Below are positions 1 to 8,861 of a DNA stretch of 64,000 nt, in pieces; position 1 is the stretch's first letter; each line of letters starts with the position of its first letter. The position numbers were made by a program, and so were the translations under genes. The DNA is taken from positions 124,001-188,000 of the forward strand of contig NZ_JAODIY010000010.1 of the NCBI RefSeq assembly GCF_026586665.1, given 5' to 3'. The notes under the pieces were generated by a model. It was not told the DNA's origin. It was given only the letters and a program-made list of their open reading frames with translations, and made no database searches. The DNA comes from Halovenus rubra. GTDB taxonomy: Archaea > Halobacteriota > Halobacteria > Halobacteriales > Haloarculaceae.

Positions 1-1
1 C

Positions 2-718
2 GACGACTACTACGACGGACATAGCTGTCCCGAACTGCTCGAATCCGCCGTCTACGCGTTACCCGAACTCAACCGTGAGAAACTCTCCGGTGCCGCGTTC
101 ATCGCCGCGGGCGGCTGTAACGCGACGGCGACGATACTTGGGCTCTTGCCACTGGTCGAGAACGGGGTACTCGACGGCGACGAACAGGTCGTTGTGGACG
201 TGAAAGTCGGGTCAAGTGAAGGCGGTGCGAGTGGAGGTGAAGCTGCCTCTCATCCTGAACGGTCGGGAGTCGTCCGTCCCTACGCGCCGGCAGGCCACCG
301 TCACGAGGCCGAAATTTCGGCGTTCCTTGGGCTGGACGTTGCTTTTAGCGTCCATGCTGTCGATATGGTTCGTGGCGCATCGGCTACGTGTCACGTCTTT
401 CCCGAGGAACCGGTATCGAAAGCCGACCTCTGGCAAGACTACCGCGGCACGTACGACGAGGAGCCGTTCGTCGATCTCGTTGCTGGCGGTGGCGGCGTCT
501 ACCGTTACCCTGAGCCCAAGTCCGTGGCCGGAACAAACCGCGCCGAGATTGGGTTCGAACTCGACCCTGAAAGTGAGCGCATCGTCGTTCTCTCGGCTAT
601 CGACAACATGATGAAAGGATCGGCAGGGCAGGCCGTCCATGCTGCGAATATCGCACTCGGCATCGACGAGAAGACAGGGCTGACACAGCGTGGACTTCAC
701 CCGGTGGGTGCACCATGA
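2..718 (+). CDS. argC: ArgC/LysY: N-acetyl-gamma-glutamyl-phosphate reductase family (5' end missing)
   Basis: This is the C-terminal 238 residues of a reductase that converts the acyl phosphate made by ArgB into the semialdehyde used by ArgD. The reading frame is open from base 2, so the start lies outside the window; the full family is about 350 residues. The catalytic cysteine sits in the motif AAGGCNAT at bases 98-121, with Cys at 116-118. The stop codon overlaps the ATG of argB by 4 bp, showing translational coupling. In haloarchaea this operon usually acts on substrates attached to the carrier protein LysW; argX and lysW would be expected just upstream, outside the window, so the exact substrate is an inference. 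Confidence 0.93.
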   Translation, partial: DDYYDGHSCPELLESAVYALPELNREKLSGAAFIAAGGCNATATILGLLPLVENGVLDGDEQVVVDVKVGSSEGGASGGEAASHPERSGVVRPYAPAGHRHEAEISAFLGLDVAFSVHAVDMVRGASATCHVFPEEPVSKADLWQDYRGTYDEEPFVDLVAGGGGVYRYPEPKSVAGTNRAEIGFELDPESERIVVLSAIDNMMKGSAGQAVHAANIALGIDEKTGLTQRGLHPVGAP

Positions 719-1605
719 CTGCATCGACTATCGTCGTCAAAATCGGTGGTGCCCGGGCTGTGAACCCAACAGAAGTCCTTGATGACGTAGCCGAGCTTGT
801 CGAGGCAGGAACGGAGGTTGTCGTCACCCACGGCGGCTCGACAACTGTCGACGACACGCTCGAACAGCTGGGACAGAGTCCGGAGTACGTCGAAACACCC
901 AAAGGTGTCGTCGGGCGGTTCACTGATGAAAAGACGATGGAGGTCTTCGAGATGGTCCTCCCTGGCCTCTTGAACACGGAACTCGTCACGGACCTCCAGT
1001 CGGCAGGAGTCGATGCAGTTGGCCTCTCTGGGGTAGACGGCGGGCTCCTCACCGGACCGCGTACGTCAGCAGTACGCGTACTGGATGACGGAAAGAAGAA
1101 GATACGCCGCGGCGACCACTCCGGTCGACTAGAGTCGGTAGATGCCGACCTGCTAAGCTCGCTACTTTCGGACGGGTATACGCCGGTCGTCTGCCCACCG
1201 ATGGCTGGCCACGAACAGGACGGGCAGATAACAGCCGTAAACACCGACGCCGACGGTGTGGCGGCAGCGATTGCTGGAGCGCTCGATGCGACAGTCGTTT
1301 TCTTGACCGATGTCCCGGGAATCTGTACGGACCCCGACGACGCGACATCAGTCGTAGAGACAGTCGAAACGCCCACCGACTGGGAAATGCTTTCAGACGC
1401 TGCCGAAGGATTCATGAGTCGGAAAGTGATGGCAATCGAGAACGCGCTCTCGGACGGTGCACCAGAGGCAATCGTCGCCGACGGCGGGGCGACAAAGCCA
1501 GTAACGGGAGCCCTCACGGGTGACGGCACACATGTCCACCCCGAGGCACTGGACAAGGAGTGCTGTCTAACAAACACTGAAAGTATGGAGGTTGATACCG
1601 CATGA
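715..1605 (+). CDS. argB: ArgB/LysZ: acetylglutamate (or [LysW]-glutamate) kinase
   Basis: This 296-residue cytosolic amino-acid kinase phosphorylates the side-chain carboxylate of N-blocked glutamate (or aminoadipate). Near the N-terminus it has the phosphate-binding KIGGA loop (residue 9 on) and a second glycine motif THGGS. Bacterial acetylglutamate kinases normally have HGGGP there, which fits the LysZ-like branch that uses LysW-bound substrates. A late FLTDVPG motif matches the nucleotide-binding part of the fold. The start ATG overlaps the argC stop and its own stop overlaps the argD start, each by 4 bp. The choice between acetyl- and LysW-linked substrate is inference. Confidence 0.93.
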   Translation: MTASTIVVKIGGARAVNPTEVLDDVAELVEAGTEVVVTHGGSTTVDDTLEQLGQSPEYVETPKGVVGRFTDEKTMEVFEMVLPGLLNTELVTDLQSAGVDAVGLSGVDGGLLTGPRTSAVRVLDDGKKKIRRGDHSGRLESVDADLLSSLLSDGYTPVVCPPMAGHEQDGQITAVNTDADGVAAAIAGALDATVVFLTDVPGICTDPDDATSVVETVETPTDWEMLSDAAEGFMSRKVMAIENALSDGAPEAIVADGGATKPVTGALTGDGTHVHPEALDKECCLTNTESMEVDTA

Positions 1606-2729
1606 GTGACTTCATCTACGCGACGAAGCCGATTCAAGTCGAGAGTGGCGACGGGTTGTTGCTCACCGATGACAATGGAAACGAGTATCTAGATTTTGGG
1701 GCAAGTTACGCCTGTGTCCCGCTCGGTCATAGCCACGAAGCAGTCGAGACAGCGGTCACCGAGCAGGTCTCAAAGCTTGCCTACGTACAGGCGTCGTATC
1801 CGGTCGGTGTCCGTACTCAACTCTACGAGACCCTCGGTGGGGCCGCACCGGACGGTATTGACAACGTCTGGCTCTGTAATTCCGGGGCAGAGGCCGTCGA
1901 GGCAGCGCTGAAGTTCGCCCGCTCGGCGACGGGTAATGCAAAGATTATCTCGACGATGCAGGCATTTCACGGGCGGACAATGGGCGCGCTGTCAGCGACC
2001 TGGAAGTCGAAGTACAAACAGCCGTATGAACCGCTTCTCGACGACGTCGAGTTTGTCCCTTACAACGACAGCGAGGCCCTAGCCAAGGCGGTCGATGACG
2101 ACACCGCTGCAGTCATTCTTGAGCCAATTCAGGGAGAAGGAGGTGTCAACCCAGCCACCGAGAAGTTCCTGACGACTGCTCGTGAGGCAACCAATGAAAG
2201 TGGCTCGGCGTTAGTTTTTGACGAGATACAGACCGGTCTTGGCCGGACAGGTGAGTTATGGGCCTGTGAGCGCACTGGCGTTATCCCTGATATAGTGACG
2301 AGCGCAAAAGGACTTGCCAACGGGCTGCCAATCGGCGCTACGCTGTGTCGGGACTGGATTGCCGAGGATTACGGCTCACATGCCTCGACGTTTGGCGGTA
2401 ATCCTGTCGTTGCTGCTGCCGCCGACGCGACTGTCTCGACACTGCAGGATGACGATATTGCGGACGACGCGGCGAAGATGGGCACATACCTGCGTGAGTC
2501 TCTCGAACGTGAGCTCGGCGACGCGGTCCGGGATGTGCGTGGCGACGGACTGATGGTTGGCATTGAACTGAAAGGCAACGCCGGTGCTGTCGCCCGCGAG
2601 TTGGCGGTAGACCATCAGGTACTCGTCTTGACCGCCGGGCGGACGGTCGTCCGGCTTCTCCCGCCGCTGGTCGTAAACGAGGCAGACATCGACCGGGCGG
2701 TCAATGCGCTCGGGGCGGTGATTACATGA
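1602..2729 (+). CDS. argD: ArgD/LysJ: acetylornithine (or [LysW]-aminoadipate semialdehyde) aminotransferase
   Basis: This is a 375-residue class-III PLP aminotransferase that transfers an amino group from glutamate to the semialdehyde product of ArgC. Visible family marks are NSGAEAVE (residues 93-100, phosphate/PLP binding), the FDEIQTG motif with PLP-contacting Asp207, and the Schiff-base Lys236 in SAKGLANG. The length is normal for the family. The start overlaps argB by 4 bp and the stop overlaps argE by 4 bp, so this is the third gene of one transcript. Confidence 0.95.
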   Translation: MSDFIYATKPIQVESGDGLLLTDDNGNEYLDFGASYACVPLGHSHEAVETAVTEQVSKLAYVQASYPVGVRTQLYETLGGAAPDGIDNVWLCNSGAEAVEAALKFARSATGNAKIISTMQAFHGRTMGALSATWKSKYKQPYEPLLDDVEFVPYNDSEALAKAVDDDTAAVILEPIQGEGGVNPATEKFLTTAREATNESGSALVFDEIQTGLGRTGELWACERTGVIPDIVTSAKGLANGLPIGATLCRDWIAEDYGSHASTFGGNPVVAAAADATVSTLQDDDIADDAAKMGTYLRESLERELGDAVRDVRGDGLMVGIELKGNAGAVARELAVDHQVLVLTAGRTVVRLLPPLVVNEADIDRAVNALGAVIT

Positions 2730-3823
2730 GTGACACGATGGCGATGCCTGATCAGTCCACGGCACGCGGCTTGCTTGTCACACTGGTCGAAACGCCGTCT
2801 GTGAGTGGCGAAGAAAAAGCCTGCACGGAGCAACTCGTCACGTTCTTCGAAAACCACGACCGCGAGGTCTGGACAGACGAAGTCGGCAATGTCCACGCAC
2901 CAGCCGACGACGGCGTCCTCCTCACCTCACATATCGACACCGTTCCCGGAACGGTGCCTGTCCGTGTTGCTGAGACCGAAAACGGTAATCGGGCACTGTG
3001 GGGGCGGGGAAGTGTCGATGCAAAAGGCTCACTCGTCGCGATGGCTGTCGCCGCCGTCCAGACTGGCGCGAGCTTTCTCGGTGTTGTCGGCGAAGAGACG
3101 GACTCTCGCGGGGCCCGCCATGCAGTCGACACGCGGGATGCCCCCGACGCGGTCATCAACGGCGAACCCTCCGGTTGGGACGCAATCACACTTGGCTATC
3201 GCGGCATCGTGACCGCGACGTACACGCTTGCGACCGACACAACCCATACCGCAGGACCCGATTCCAACGCTATCCAGGAGGTAATTGACTGGTACACCCA
3301 CATCGAGCACGGGCTGACAGAGCTAGCAAGCGACACCGAGACCTTCGAGTGCGTGACCGGCAAGCCAGTTGCGATTGACGGCAGTCCCTCCGATGACGGG
3401 ATGACAGTTGAGACAACAATAGAAGTGGAGTTTCGCCTGCCGCCGGGTGAGAGCGTCACGACCCTGCAACAACGTATCGAATCAATGACTGATTCGGGCA
3501 GTATCGAGTGGACAGATGGCATCGAGCCGGTGATGGAGAGTCCACGCACGCCAGTCGCTCGTGCGTTCCGTGTCGCCATCCGTGACGCCGGCGGCGACCC
3601 TGATCTGCTTCGCAAGACCGGGACGAGCGACATGAACGTCTTTGCGAAAAGCTGGGATTGTCCAATGGTCACGTATGGCCCGGGTGATTCCACACTCGAC
3701 CACACGCCGAACGAACATCTCGTCCTGTCTGAACTCGACAGGGCAGTCGACGTGCTCACAGCTGCCACCGAGCAGTTGCTCGCGTCGAACGAACCAACCG
3801 AACAGACGGAGACAGAACCATGA
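2726..3823 (+). CDS. argE: ArgE/LysK: M20-family [LysW]-ornithine/lysine hydrolase
   Basis: This 365-residue M20 metallopeptidase releases free ornithine (or lysine) from its blocking group or from LysW. Metal and catalytic residues are visible: His69 and Asp71 in TSHIDTVPG, Asp98 in GRGSVDAKG, the Glu123-Glu124 pair in VGEETDSRG, and a C-terminal His in a DHTPNEH segment. In the linear LysW route this hydrolase replaces an ArgJ acyltransferase, and no ArgJ is present in the operon. It overlaps argD and argF by 4 bp at either end. Confidence 0.9.
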   Translation: MSDTMAMPDQSTARGLLVTLVETPSVSGEEKACTEQLVTFFENHDREVWTDEVGNVHAPADDGVLLTSHIDTVPGTVPVRVAETENGNRALWGRGSVDAKGSLVAMAVAAVQTGASFLGVVGEETDSRGARHAVDTRDAPDAVINGEPSGWDAITLGYRGIVTATYTLATDTTHTAGPDSNAIQEVIDWYTHIEHGLTELASDTETFECVTGKPVAIDGSPSDDGMTVETTIEVEFRLPPGESVTTLQQRIESMTDSGSIEWTDGIEPVMESPRTPVARAFRVAIRDAGGDPDLLRKTGTSDMNVFAKSWDCPMVTYGPGDSTLDHTPNEHLVLSELDRAVDVLTAATEQLLASNEPTEQTETEP

Positions 3824-4755
3824 GTCTGGCAAATTCCGGCCACAACCACACGAACACCGACGAGAACTGCTCTCTGGTAACTCTTGACGATCTTACACAC
3901 GAGGATCTCCACGAAGTCCTCGATACCGCCGCCGCACGAAAGGCGACGGCATCCGGACTTCGAGACCAGCCCCTTGCCGGTCAGACCATGGCCATGGTTT
4001 TCGAGAAACCATCAACCCGTACCCGTGTCTCGTTTGAAACTGGCATGACACAGCTTGGCGGCCATGCAGTATTTCTCGGTCCCGACGACATTCACCTTGG
4101 CCACGGCGAGCCGATTCGTGACACGGCACGGGCGCTCTCGGGGTACGTAGATTACATTATCGCCCGCGTCTTCGACCACACCGATGTCGTCGAGCTTGCC
4201 GAGTACGCGACCGTCCCAGTTATCAACGCACTGACCGACAACGCCCACCCGTGCCAGACACTGGCTGACCTGCTCACGATCCGTGAGCAGTTTGACGGTT
4301 TTGACGCCAGCGTGGCGTGGGTCGGCGATGGCAACAACGTCTGTCAATCCTTTACACTCGGTGCAGCGATGGCTGGCCTTGATCTGACAATTGCAACACC
4401 AGAAGGGTACGAGATTGACGACGAGGTGGCCAACCACGCAGCAGAGTTGGGCAACGCGCCACAAGAAACCAACAACCCTAAGACCGCTGTTGCGGACGCA
4501 GACCTCATCTATACTGATGTCTGGGTCAGCATGGGGATGGACGACGAGCGTGACCAGCGCTTGGCCGCGTTCGAAGGATTCCAAGTCACACCAGACCTCG
4601 TTGATGACCGTCCAATAATGCACTGTCTCCCAGCCCACCGCGGCGAGGAAATTACCGACGAGACACTCGAAAGTGAAAACGCCCTTGTCTGGCAGCAAGC
4701 CGAAAACCGCCTCCACGCACAGAATGGGCTGTTGGCGTGGCTGGACAACCAATAG
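3820..4755 (+). CDS. argF: Ornithine carbamoyltransferase
   Basis: This 311-residue enzyme makes citrulline from ornithine and carbamoyl phosphate in the cytosol. It carries all the classical motifs: STRTR (65-69) for carbamoyl phosphate, HPCQ (143-146), the SMGM ornithine loop (237-240) and HCLP (268-271). The first 20 or so residues are a polar extension before the core. It is the last gene of the operon; a GrpB-like gene on the other strand follows after 24 bp. Together with argC-B-D-E it takes activated glutamate to citrulline; argG and argH are not in the window. Confidence 0.97.
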   Translation: MSLANSGHNHTNTDENCSLVTLDDLTHEDLHEVLDTAAARKATASGLRDQPLAGQTMAMVFEKPSTRTRVSFETGMTQLGGHAVFLGPDDIHLGHGEPIRDTARALSGYVDYIIARVFDHTDVVELAEYATVPVINALTDNAHPCQTLADLLTIREQFDGFDASVAWVGDGNNVCQSFTLGAAMAGLDLTIATPEGYEIDDEVANHAAELGNAPQETNNPKTAVADADLIYTDVWVSMGMDDERDQRLAAFEGFQVTPDLVDDRPIMHCLPAHRGEEITDETLESENALVWQQAENRLHAQNGLLAWLDNQ

Positions 4756-4779
4756 AGCGAACAGCACCGAGAGGCTGAG

Positions 4780-5301
4780 TCAATCAGACACCGCATCATC
4801 AAGGACGCGCTGGATAAACTCGCTTTTGTTCGCTGTGTATCTCGTTCTATCGTCTGGATACTGCTCGGCCAACTCCACTTTCAGGGCGGCATACTCCTCG
4901 GCAACAGCCGGGTTCTCGCGGAGATACTCCCTGAATGCAATTTGCTCCGTATGGAACGTACTGTGTTGTGCTGTCACCGATAAATAATGTGTGCGGTTTG
5001 TGCGTGGTCCCTTCACAAAGAACAGTCGGTCCTGTACGTCTTCGTCGGGCCGCTGTTCGTATCCATGTCGCTCTAGAATCGGGGCGAGGTTATGGGCTGT
5101 TTCGTTGTCGTCGACAACTATCAAGATATCAATAATTGGTTTAGCCGGTATTCCGTCAATGGCTGTGCTTCCTACATGTTCGATAGATATAATATGTTCT
5201 TGGATTACAGGTAATAGTCGGTTTGCTTCTTTAAGGTAGTTGTCGTGCCATTCATCCTGGTGTGCCCGAAGTTCGACCGTGCCACGTTCAAGCCCGACCA
5301 T
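4780..5301 (-). CDS. GrpB/UPF0157-family nucleotidyltransferase-like protein
   Basis: This 173-residue protein belongs to the GrpB (UPF0157) family, which has a nucleotidyltransferase-like fold. The diagnostic segment is EHVGSTAIDGIPAKPIIDI near residues 40-59, where the G-S motif and the following Asp correspond to the metal/nucleotide-binding site. It begins with the usual VELRAHQDEW entry. The biological substrate of this family is not known to me. It is convergent with argF and divergent from cysS, with no sign of an operon. Confidence 0.85.
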   Translation of the reverse strand: MVGLERGTVELRAHQDEWHDNYLKEANRLLPVIQEHIISIEHVGSTAIDGIPAKPIIDILIVVDDNETAHNLAPILERHGYEQRPDEDVQDRLFFVKGPRTNRTHYLSVTAQHSTFHTEQIAFREYLRENPAVAEEYAALKVELAEQYPDDRTRYTANKSEFIQRVLDDAVSD

Positions 5302-5422
5302 ACTCCGATGTAGTATCTATGACTCATCGTTCTTTGGAACGGAACGTTCTGTGTCGGTACTTACAGAGACAGACCGAGATAGTACCACAGGTTTCAAACA
5401 CTCGCCCACGTAGATACGGGCA

Positions 5423-6913
5423 ATGACGCTTCGAGTGACAAACTCGCTCACCGGCGAACGAGAGGTCTTCGAGCCAGCAGACGCTGACTCCGTTTTGTTG
5501 TATTACTGTGGCCTGACGACCGCAGACCCGGCACATCTGGGGCACGCTCGCGGGTGGGCTCACGTCGATGTGATGCACCGCTGGCTGGAGTGGCTTGGCT
5601 ATGACGTTCACCATGTCGAGAACTTCACCGATGTCAACGAGAAAATCGTCGCTCGTGTCGGTGAAGATGGCGACAGTGAAGCAGCAGTCGCTCAGTCATA
5701 CGTCGGCGACATCATCGAGAACATGCGGTCACTCAACTTGCGTCGGGCCGAAGTGTATCCGCGCGTCTCCGAACACGTCCCTGAGATTATCGAGCTTGTG
5801 GAGACGCTCATCGAACGGGGGTACGCGTACGAATCAAACGGCTCAGTGTACTTCGACGTGGCCTCGTTTGACGAGTACGGCAAACTCTCGAATCAAGATA
5901 TTGATGAGATGGAGGCACAGGGGACGACAACCGAGCAAGCCGAGAAGCGCAACCCCGCAGATTTCGCGCTCTGGAAGGCTGGTGGCGTCAGTCCCGAAGA
6001 GATTGCGGACCACCAGCATCCGGAGGCTACGACAGCCAAAACAGCGGCGGAGACAGCCCAAACGTGGGAATCGCCTTGGGGACAGGGGCGGCCCGGCTGG
6101 CATATCGAGTGCTCGGCGATGAGCATGGCTCACCTCGACGAAACTATCGACATCCACGTGGGCGGGCAAGACCTTGTCTTCCCCCATCACGAAAACGAAA
6201 TCGCCCAAAGCGAGGCCGCAACTGGCGGCACCTTCGCCCGCTACTGGCTCCATGTTCGCTTACTCGATGCACCTGATGATGAGAAGATGTCCTCCTCGAT
6301 GGGGAACTTCGAAACTGTTGCCGAGGCCGTCGAGAGCTACGGCCCGAACGTCGTGCGAACGTTCTTGTTGTCGACCGCGTACCACAGTCCGGCAACCTAC
6401 AGCGACGAGACAATCGAGGAAGCTATCGAACGGTGGGACCGCCTCGAACGGGGTTACGAACGAGCGGTTGCCGCCGCCGACTCGGTCGACGCTGAAACAA
6501 AAGTCGGGGATGACGAGCTACAGACGGCAGTTACGACCGCTCGCGACTCCTTCGAGACTGCGATGAACGACGATTTCAACACGCGGAAGGCGATGACTGC
6601 GTTGCTCGAATTGGTTACCGCGGTTCACGCCCACGTCGATGAGTACGAGACCTACGACTACCGCCAGTTACGCCGTGCAGTTGAGACATTCGAGACGTTC
6701 GGTGGCGGCGTTCTCGGACTCGCATTTGGTGATGCTGCAGGCGAGAGCGACGTATCGATAGCCGAAGACCTCGTTGACCTCGTGCTTGACGTGCGCGAAC
6801 AAGAGCGTGTCGACGGCAACTACGAACAGGCTGATGCTATCCGTGATGACCTCGAAGCGCTTGGAGTAGAGGTACAAGATACAGGCAACGGCGTCGACTA
6901 CCGTCTCCCCTGA
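5423..6913 (+). CDS. cysS: Cysteinyl-tRNA synthetase
   Basis: This 496-residue class-I aminoacyl-tRNA synthetase charges tRNA-Cys. The HIGH-type motif is HLGH (38-41) and the KMSKS-type loop is KMSSS (288-292). Likely zinc ligands that select cysteine are Cys29, Cys230, His255 and Glu259. A halophile-type acidic insert with AEKRNPADFALWK and a longer EATTAKTAAETA stretch lies between about residues 160 and 220. The C-terminal part has the usual helical anticodon-binding domain ending in a DYR motif. It appears to be transcribed alone. Confidence 0.97.
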   Translation: MTLRVTNSLTGEREVFEPADADSVLLYYCGLTTADPAHLGHARGWAHVDVMHRWLEWLGYDVHHVENFTDVNEKIVARVGEDGDSEAAVAQSYVGDIIENMRSLNLRRAEVYPRVSEHVPEIIELVETLIERGYAYESNGSVYFDVASFDEYGKLSNQDIDEMEAQGTTTEQAEKRNPADFALWKAGGVSPEEIADHQHPEATTAKTAAETAQTWESPWGQGRPGWHIECSAMSMAHLDETIDIHVGGQDLVFPHHENEIAQSEAATGGTFARYWLHVRLLDAPDDEKMSSSMGNFETVAEAVESYGPNVVRTFLLSTAYHSPATYSDETIEEAIERWDRLERGYERAVAAADSVDAETKVGDDELQTAVTTARDSFETAMNDDFNTRKAMTALLELVTAVHAHVDEYETYDYRQLRRAVETFETFGGGVLGLAFGDAAGESDVSIAEDLVDLVLDVREQERVDGNYEQADAIRDDLEALGVEVQDTGNGVDYRLP

Positions 6914-6940
6914 GTAACGGTGTCGACAACGCCTGTTCAG

Positions 6941-7795
6941 TTACTGAACGCCACCGTATGAGGGAGTCTGTGTTGTGGACCGGCCGGCAGACTCGTTTGT
7001 GAGATCATCAAAGTCGACGTTGTCGAACTCCTCCGGTCGTTTCCCGTCTCTCGCATAGAGGTACAGCGTAGTTTTGACAACGCCTTGGAGAGTCTGAGAT
7101 ATAAGGAACGAGAGCAAGACACCGGAAAGAACCAACCCAATACCGACGATACCGACCCCAGTGTTGATAAGATAGATACCGGGCAACACGAACGGCACCG
7201 CAACGATGGCCCCGACAATGTTGATTGCGACAAGCGTTATTGGCGCTTCGCCCCAGGTCTGTTTGAATGTCTCTGCGCTCCGTTTGAACAGTCCTGTCGT
7301 CGAGGATTTCTCGAAGACGATGACGGGAACGACAAAGAACGTCATCAACGTCCATGCAACACCGAATATCGTGCCAAGAAGACGGGCAACCCGAGATTCA
7401 GAGTTCTCGATGGCGTTGATGAGCAGGCCGATTGTCGCACTGATTAGAGACCAGACGAACAGATGGCCTTTGACTTTCCACGCCGCAGCCATGCCTCGCT
7501 TCAGCGACGCATCGTTTCCACCCAGTACTTCCCGAGTCTGGTGTACCAGCCCAGCACTGAAGAAAGTCGTCACGAACGTGAGCGCAAGGTAGCTAAAGAA
7601 CAATCCAACAATCATCACCCCGTCCATCGTGACAGCCAGTAGACCGAACGTCACTCCGAAAAAGAGAGCGAGAAACGTTAGCCCAGCAATGCCACCGACA
7701 GCCGGGAACACGAAGAGTGACCGGTTGTTGTTCATCAGCGAAAGGCTGTCTTTGGTCAAGACGAGTCCTGTTTTGAGTCGCTGTAATAATCGCAT
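6941..7795 (-). CDS. Polytopic membrane protein, haloarchaeal DUF6159-like
   Basis: This 284-residue integral membrane protein has about six hydrophobic segments, at roughly residues 28-50, 55-80, 110-127, 140-160, 190-212 and 220-245. The N-terminal run RLKTGLVLTKDSL followed by a membrane pair resembles the family I know as DUF6159; function is unknown. The acidic C-terminal tail (from about residue 250) is cytosolic or surface-exposed. A TATA-like AGTTATATACG lies about 25-35 bp upstream of the start, near 7820-7830. It is convergent with cysS across 27 bp. Confidence 0.72.
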   Translation of the reverse strand: MRLLQRLKTGLVLTKDSLSLMNNNRSLFVFPAVGGIAGLTFLALFFGVTFGLLAVTMDGVMIVGLFFSYLALTFVTTFFSAGLVHQTREVLGGNDASLKRGMAAAWKVKGHLFVWSLISATIGLLINAIENSESRVARLLGTIFGVAWTLMTFFVVPVIVFEKSSTTGLFKRSAETFKQTWGEAPITLVAINIVGAIVAVPFVLPGIYLINTGVGIVGIGLVLSGVLLSFLISQTLQGVVKTTLYLYARDGKRPEEFDNVDFDDLTNESAGRSTTQTPSYGGVQ

Positions 7796-7905
7796 ATCGA
7801 CTCGTATGTCACATGTTCGTATATAACTCTAGGGGTATTTTCGCACCCAGAGACAAGATGATTCCACCACAGCACCAGCTACGAGTGAACGGGCACTTCG
7901 TTAAG

Positions 7906-7927
7906 TGTAATACAAAATACCATTACA
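7906..7927. promoter_or_regulatory. Inverted repeat TGTAAT-N10-ATTACA upstream of the TbsP-like gene
   Basis: Perfect 6-bp arms separated by 10 bp span one full helical turn, which suits a dimeric winged-helix protein. The site lies about 73 bp before the start at 8001 and about 46 bp upstream of a TATA-like CATTTATTCG (7973-7982). Autoregulation by the downstream protein is an inference. Confidence 0.4.
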
Positions 7928-8000
7928 ATAAAAGATGAGGTTAATTAATTGTAAGGATATTAGACATACCGACACATTTATTCGAGATAATCGCTGTTAA

Positions 8001-8831
8001 ATGGATATGGATTCTATTGAAATCCGTTCGTACTCTCACTGTGTGAGAAATCACATTGTGGATTCCCACGTCGACGAGTGGCGAGTCCGGAGTGCGAATA
8101 AGCAGTTCTTGATGGCTGTAATCGACACGCTTCAGGGGGACGACGGAGTCGGCCTAACGGTAGAGTGGCTTAGTGACTCCCAGACACTCAAAGACCTGGA
8201 GAAAGACTTCCTCATCGCAACGAAGATGAGCGAACTAACCGCAGACGACCATCTGTCCGTTCGAACCAGCACAGAGACGGCTGGAAACACGCCAACAGTG
8301 CTGCTAAGTCCGGAGAAAGCAGTATCACTGCTCCCGGTTCACGGTAACGAAGCCGTGCAGATCGAAATTACGAACGAGGCAGTTACAGAGCGGCTTTGGG
8401 AGAAGTACGACAATGAATGGGAGATAGCGATTCCGGTGTCAGTCGACACGCCACCGTATTCCCGGTTACTATCGCTTGCGGAACACAACCTGGGAACAGA
8501 TGTCAAAACAGATCTCGACAACGCGTACGGGGCAATCGAGAGTCGTGCACCTGACGATCGACCGGAACCAGTGACAGTCGGTCTGCTTGTTGGGGCAAAG
8601 CACGACTTGTTGTTACGTGACGTAGTCGAGTGGGCGGAGACATCGACACTCGCGACCCAAGGCACCGTTTCAAAGTTGAAACAGCAGCTCGAAGATGTTG
8701 GAGTGGTGTCGACGACAAGCGAGAACATCGGCGTTGGAAGGCCGCGTCAACGTCTTACGCTCGCCAAGGAAACGTTCGAATCGCTTTCGTCCGACGAACT
8801 CGTTGCCAACGTGCAGAGTGTCCTTCCGTAG
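8001..8831 (+). CDS. TbsP-like (DUF5821) transcriptional regulator
   Basis: This 276-residue protein resembles the haloarchaeal TbsP/DUF5821 family, DNA-binding regulators that in Haloferax act alongside the sugar-sensing regulator TrmB. The N-terminal ~180 residues form an alpha/beta sensor-like region. The C-terminal ~90 residues read as a winged helix: LLRDVVEWAETSTLATQGTVSKLKQ is helix-turn-helix, followed by a GVGRPRQRL wing. ATG at 8001 fits a TATA box 27 bp upstream. It is convergent with a mini-gene across a strong hairpin. The family assignment is from memory; a generic wHTH regulator is the fallback. Confidence 0.65.
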   Translation: MDMDSIEIRSYSHCVRNHIVDSHVDEWRVRSANKQFLMAVIDTLQGDDGVGLTVEWLSDSQTLKDLEKDFLIATKMSELTADDHLSVRTSTETAGNTPTVLLSPEKAVSLLPVHGNEAVQIEITNEAVTERLWEKYDNEWEIAIPVSVDTPPYSRLLSLAEHNLGTDVKTDLDNAYGAIESRAPDDRPEPVTVGLLVGAKHDLLLRDVVEWAETSTLATQGTVSKLKQQLEDVGVVSTTSENIGVGRPRQRLTLAKETFESLSSDELVANVQSVLP

Positions 8832-8832
8832 G

Positions 8833-8860
8833 GAAACTGACATAGAAACTTGTCAGTTTC
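8833..8860. terminator. Perfect 10-bp hairpin between convergent genes (bidirectional terminator candidate)
   Basis: GAAACTGACA (8833-8842) pairs perfectly with TGTCAGTTTC (8851-8860) around an 8-nt loop. It begins 2 bases after the regulator stop at 8831 and ends 1 base before the stop codon of the reverse-strand mini-gene (8862-8864). It therefore fills exactly the space between two converging transcripts. A TTTAT tract follows on the + strand. Confidence 0.6.
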
Positions 8861-8861
8861 T

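Noticed and set aside
3196-3912. 238-codon reverse-strand frame over argE and the argF start
   Set aside because: It is antisense to two overlapping biosynthetic genes with intact active-site motifs and has no recognisable domain.
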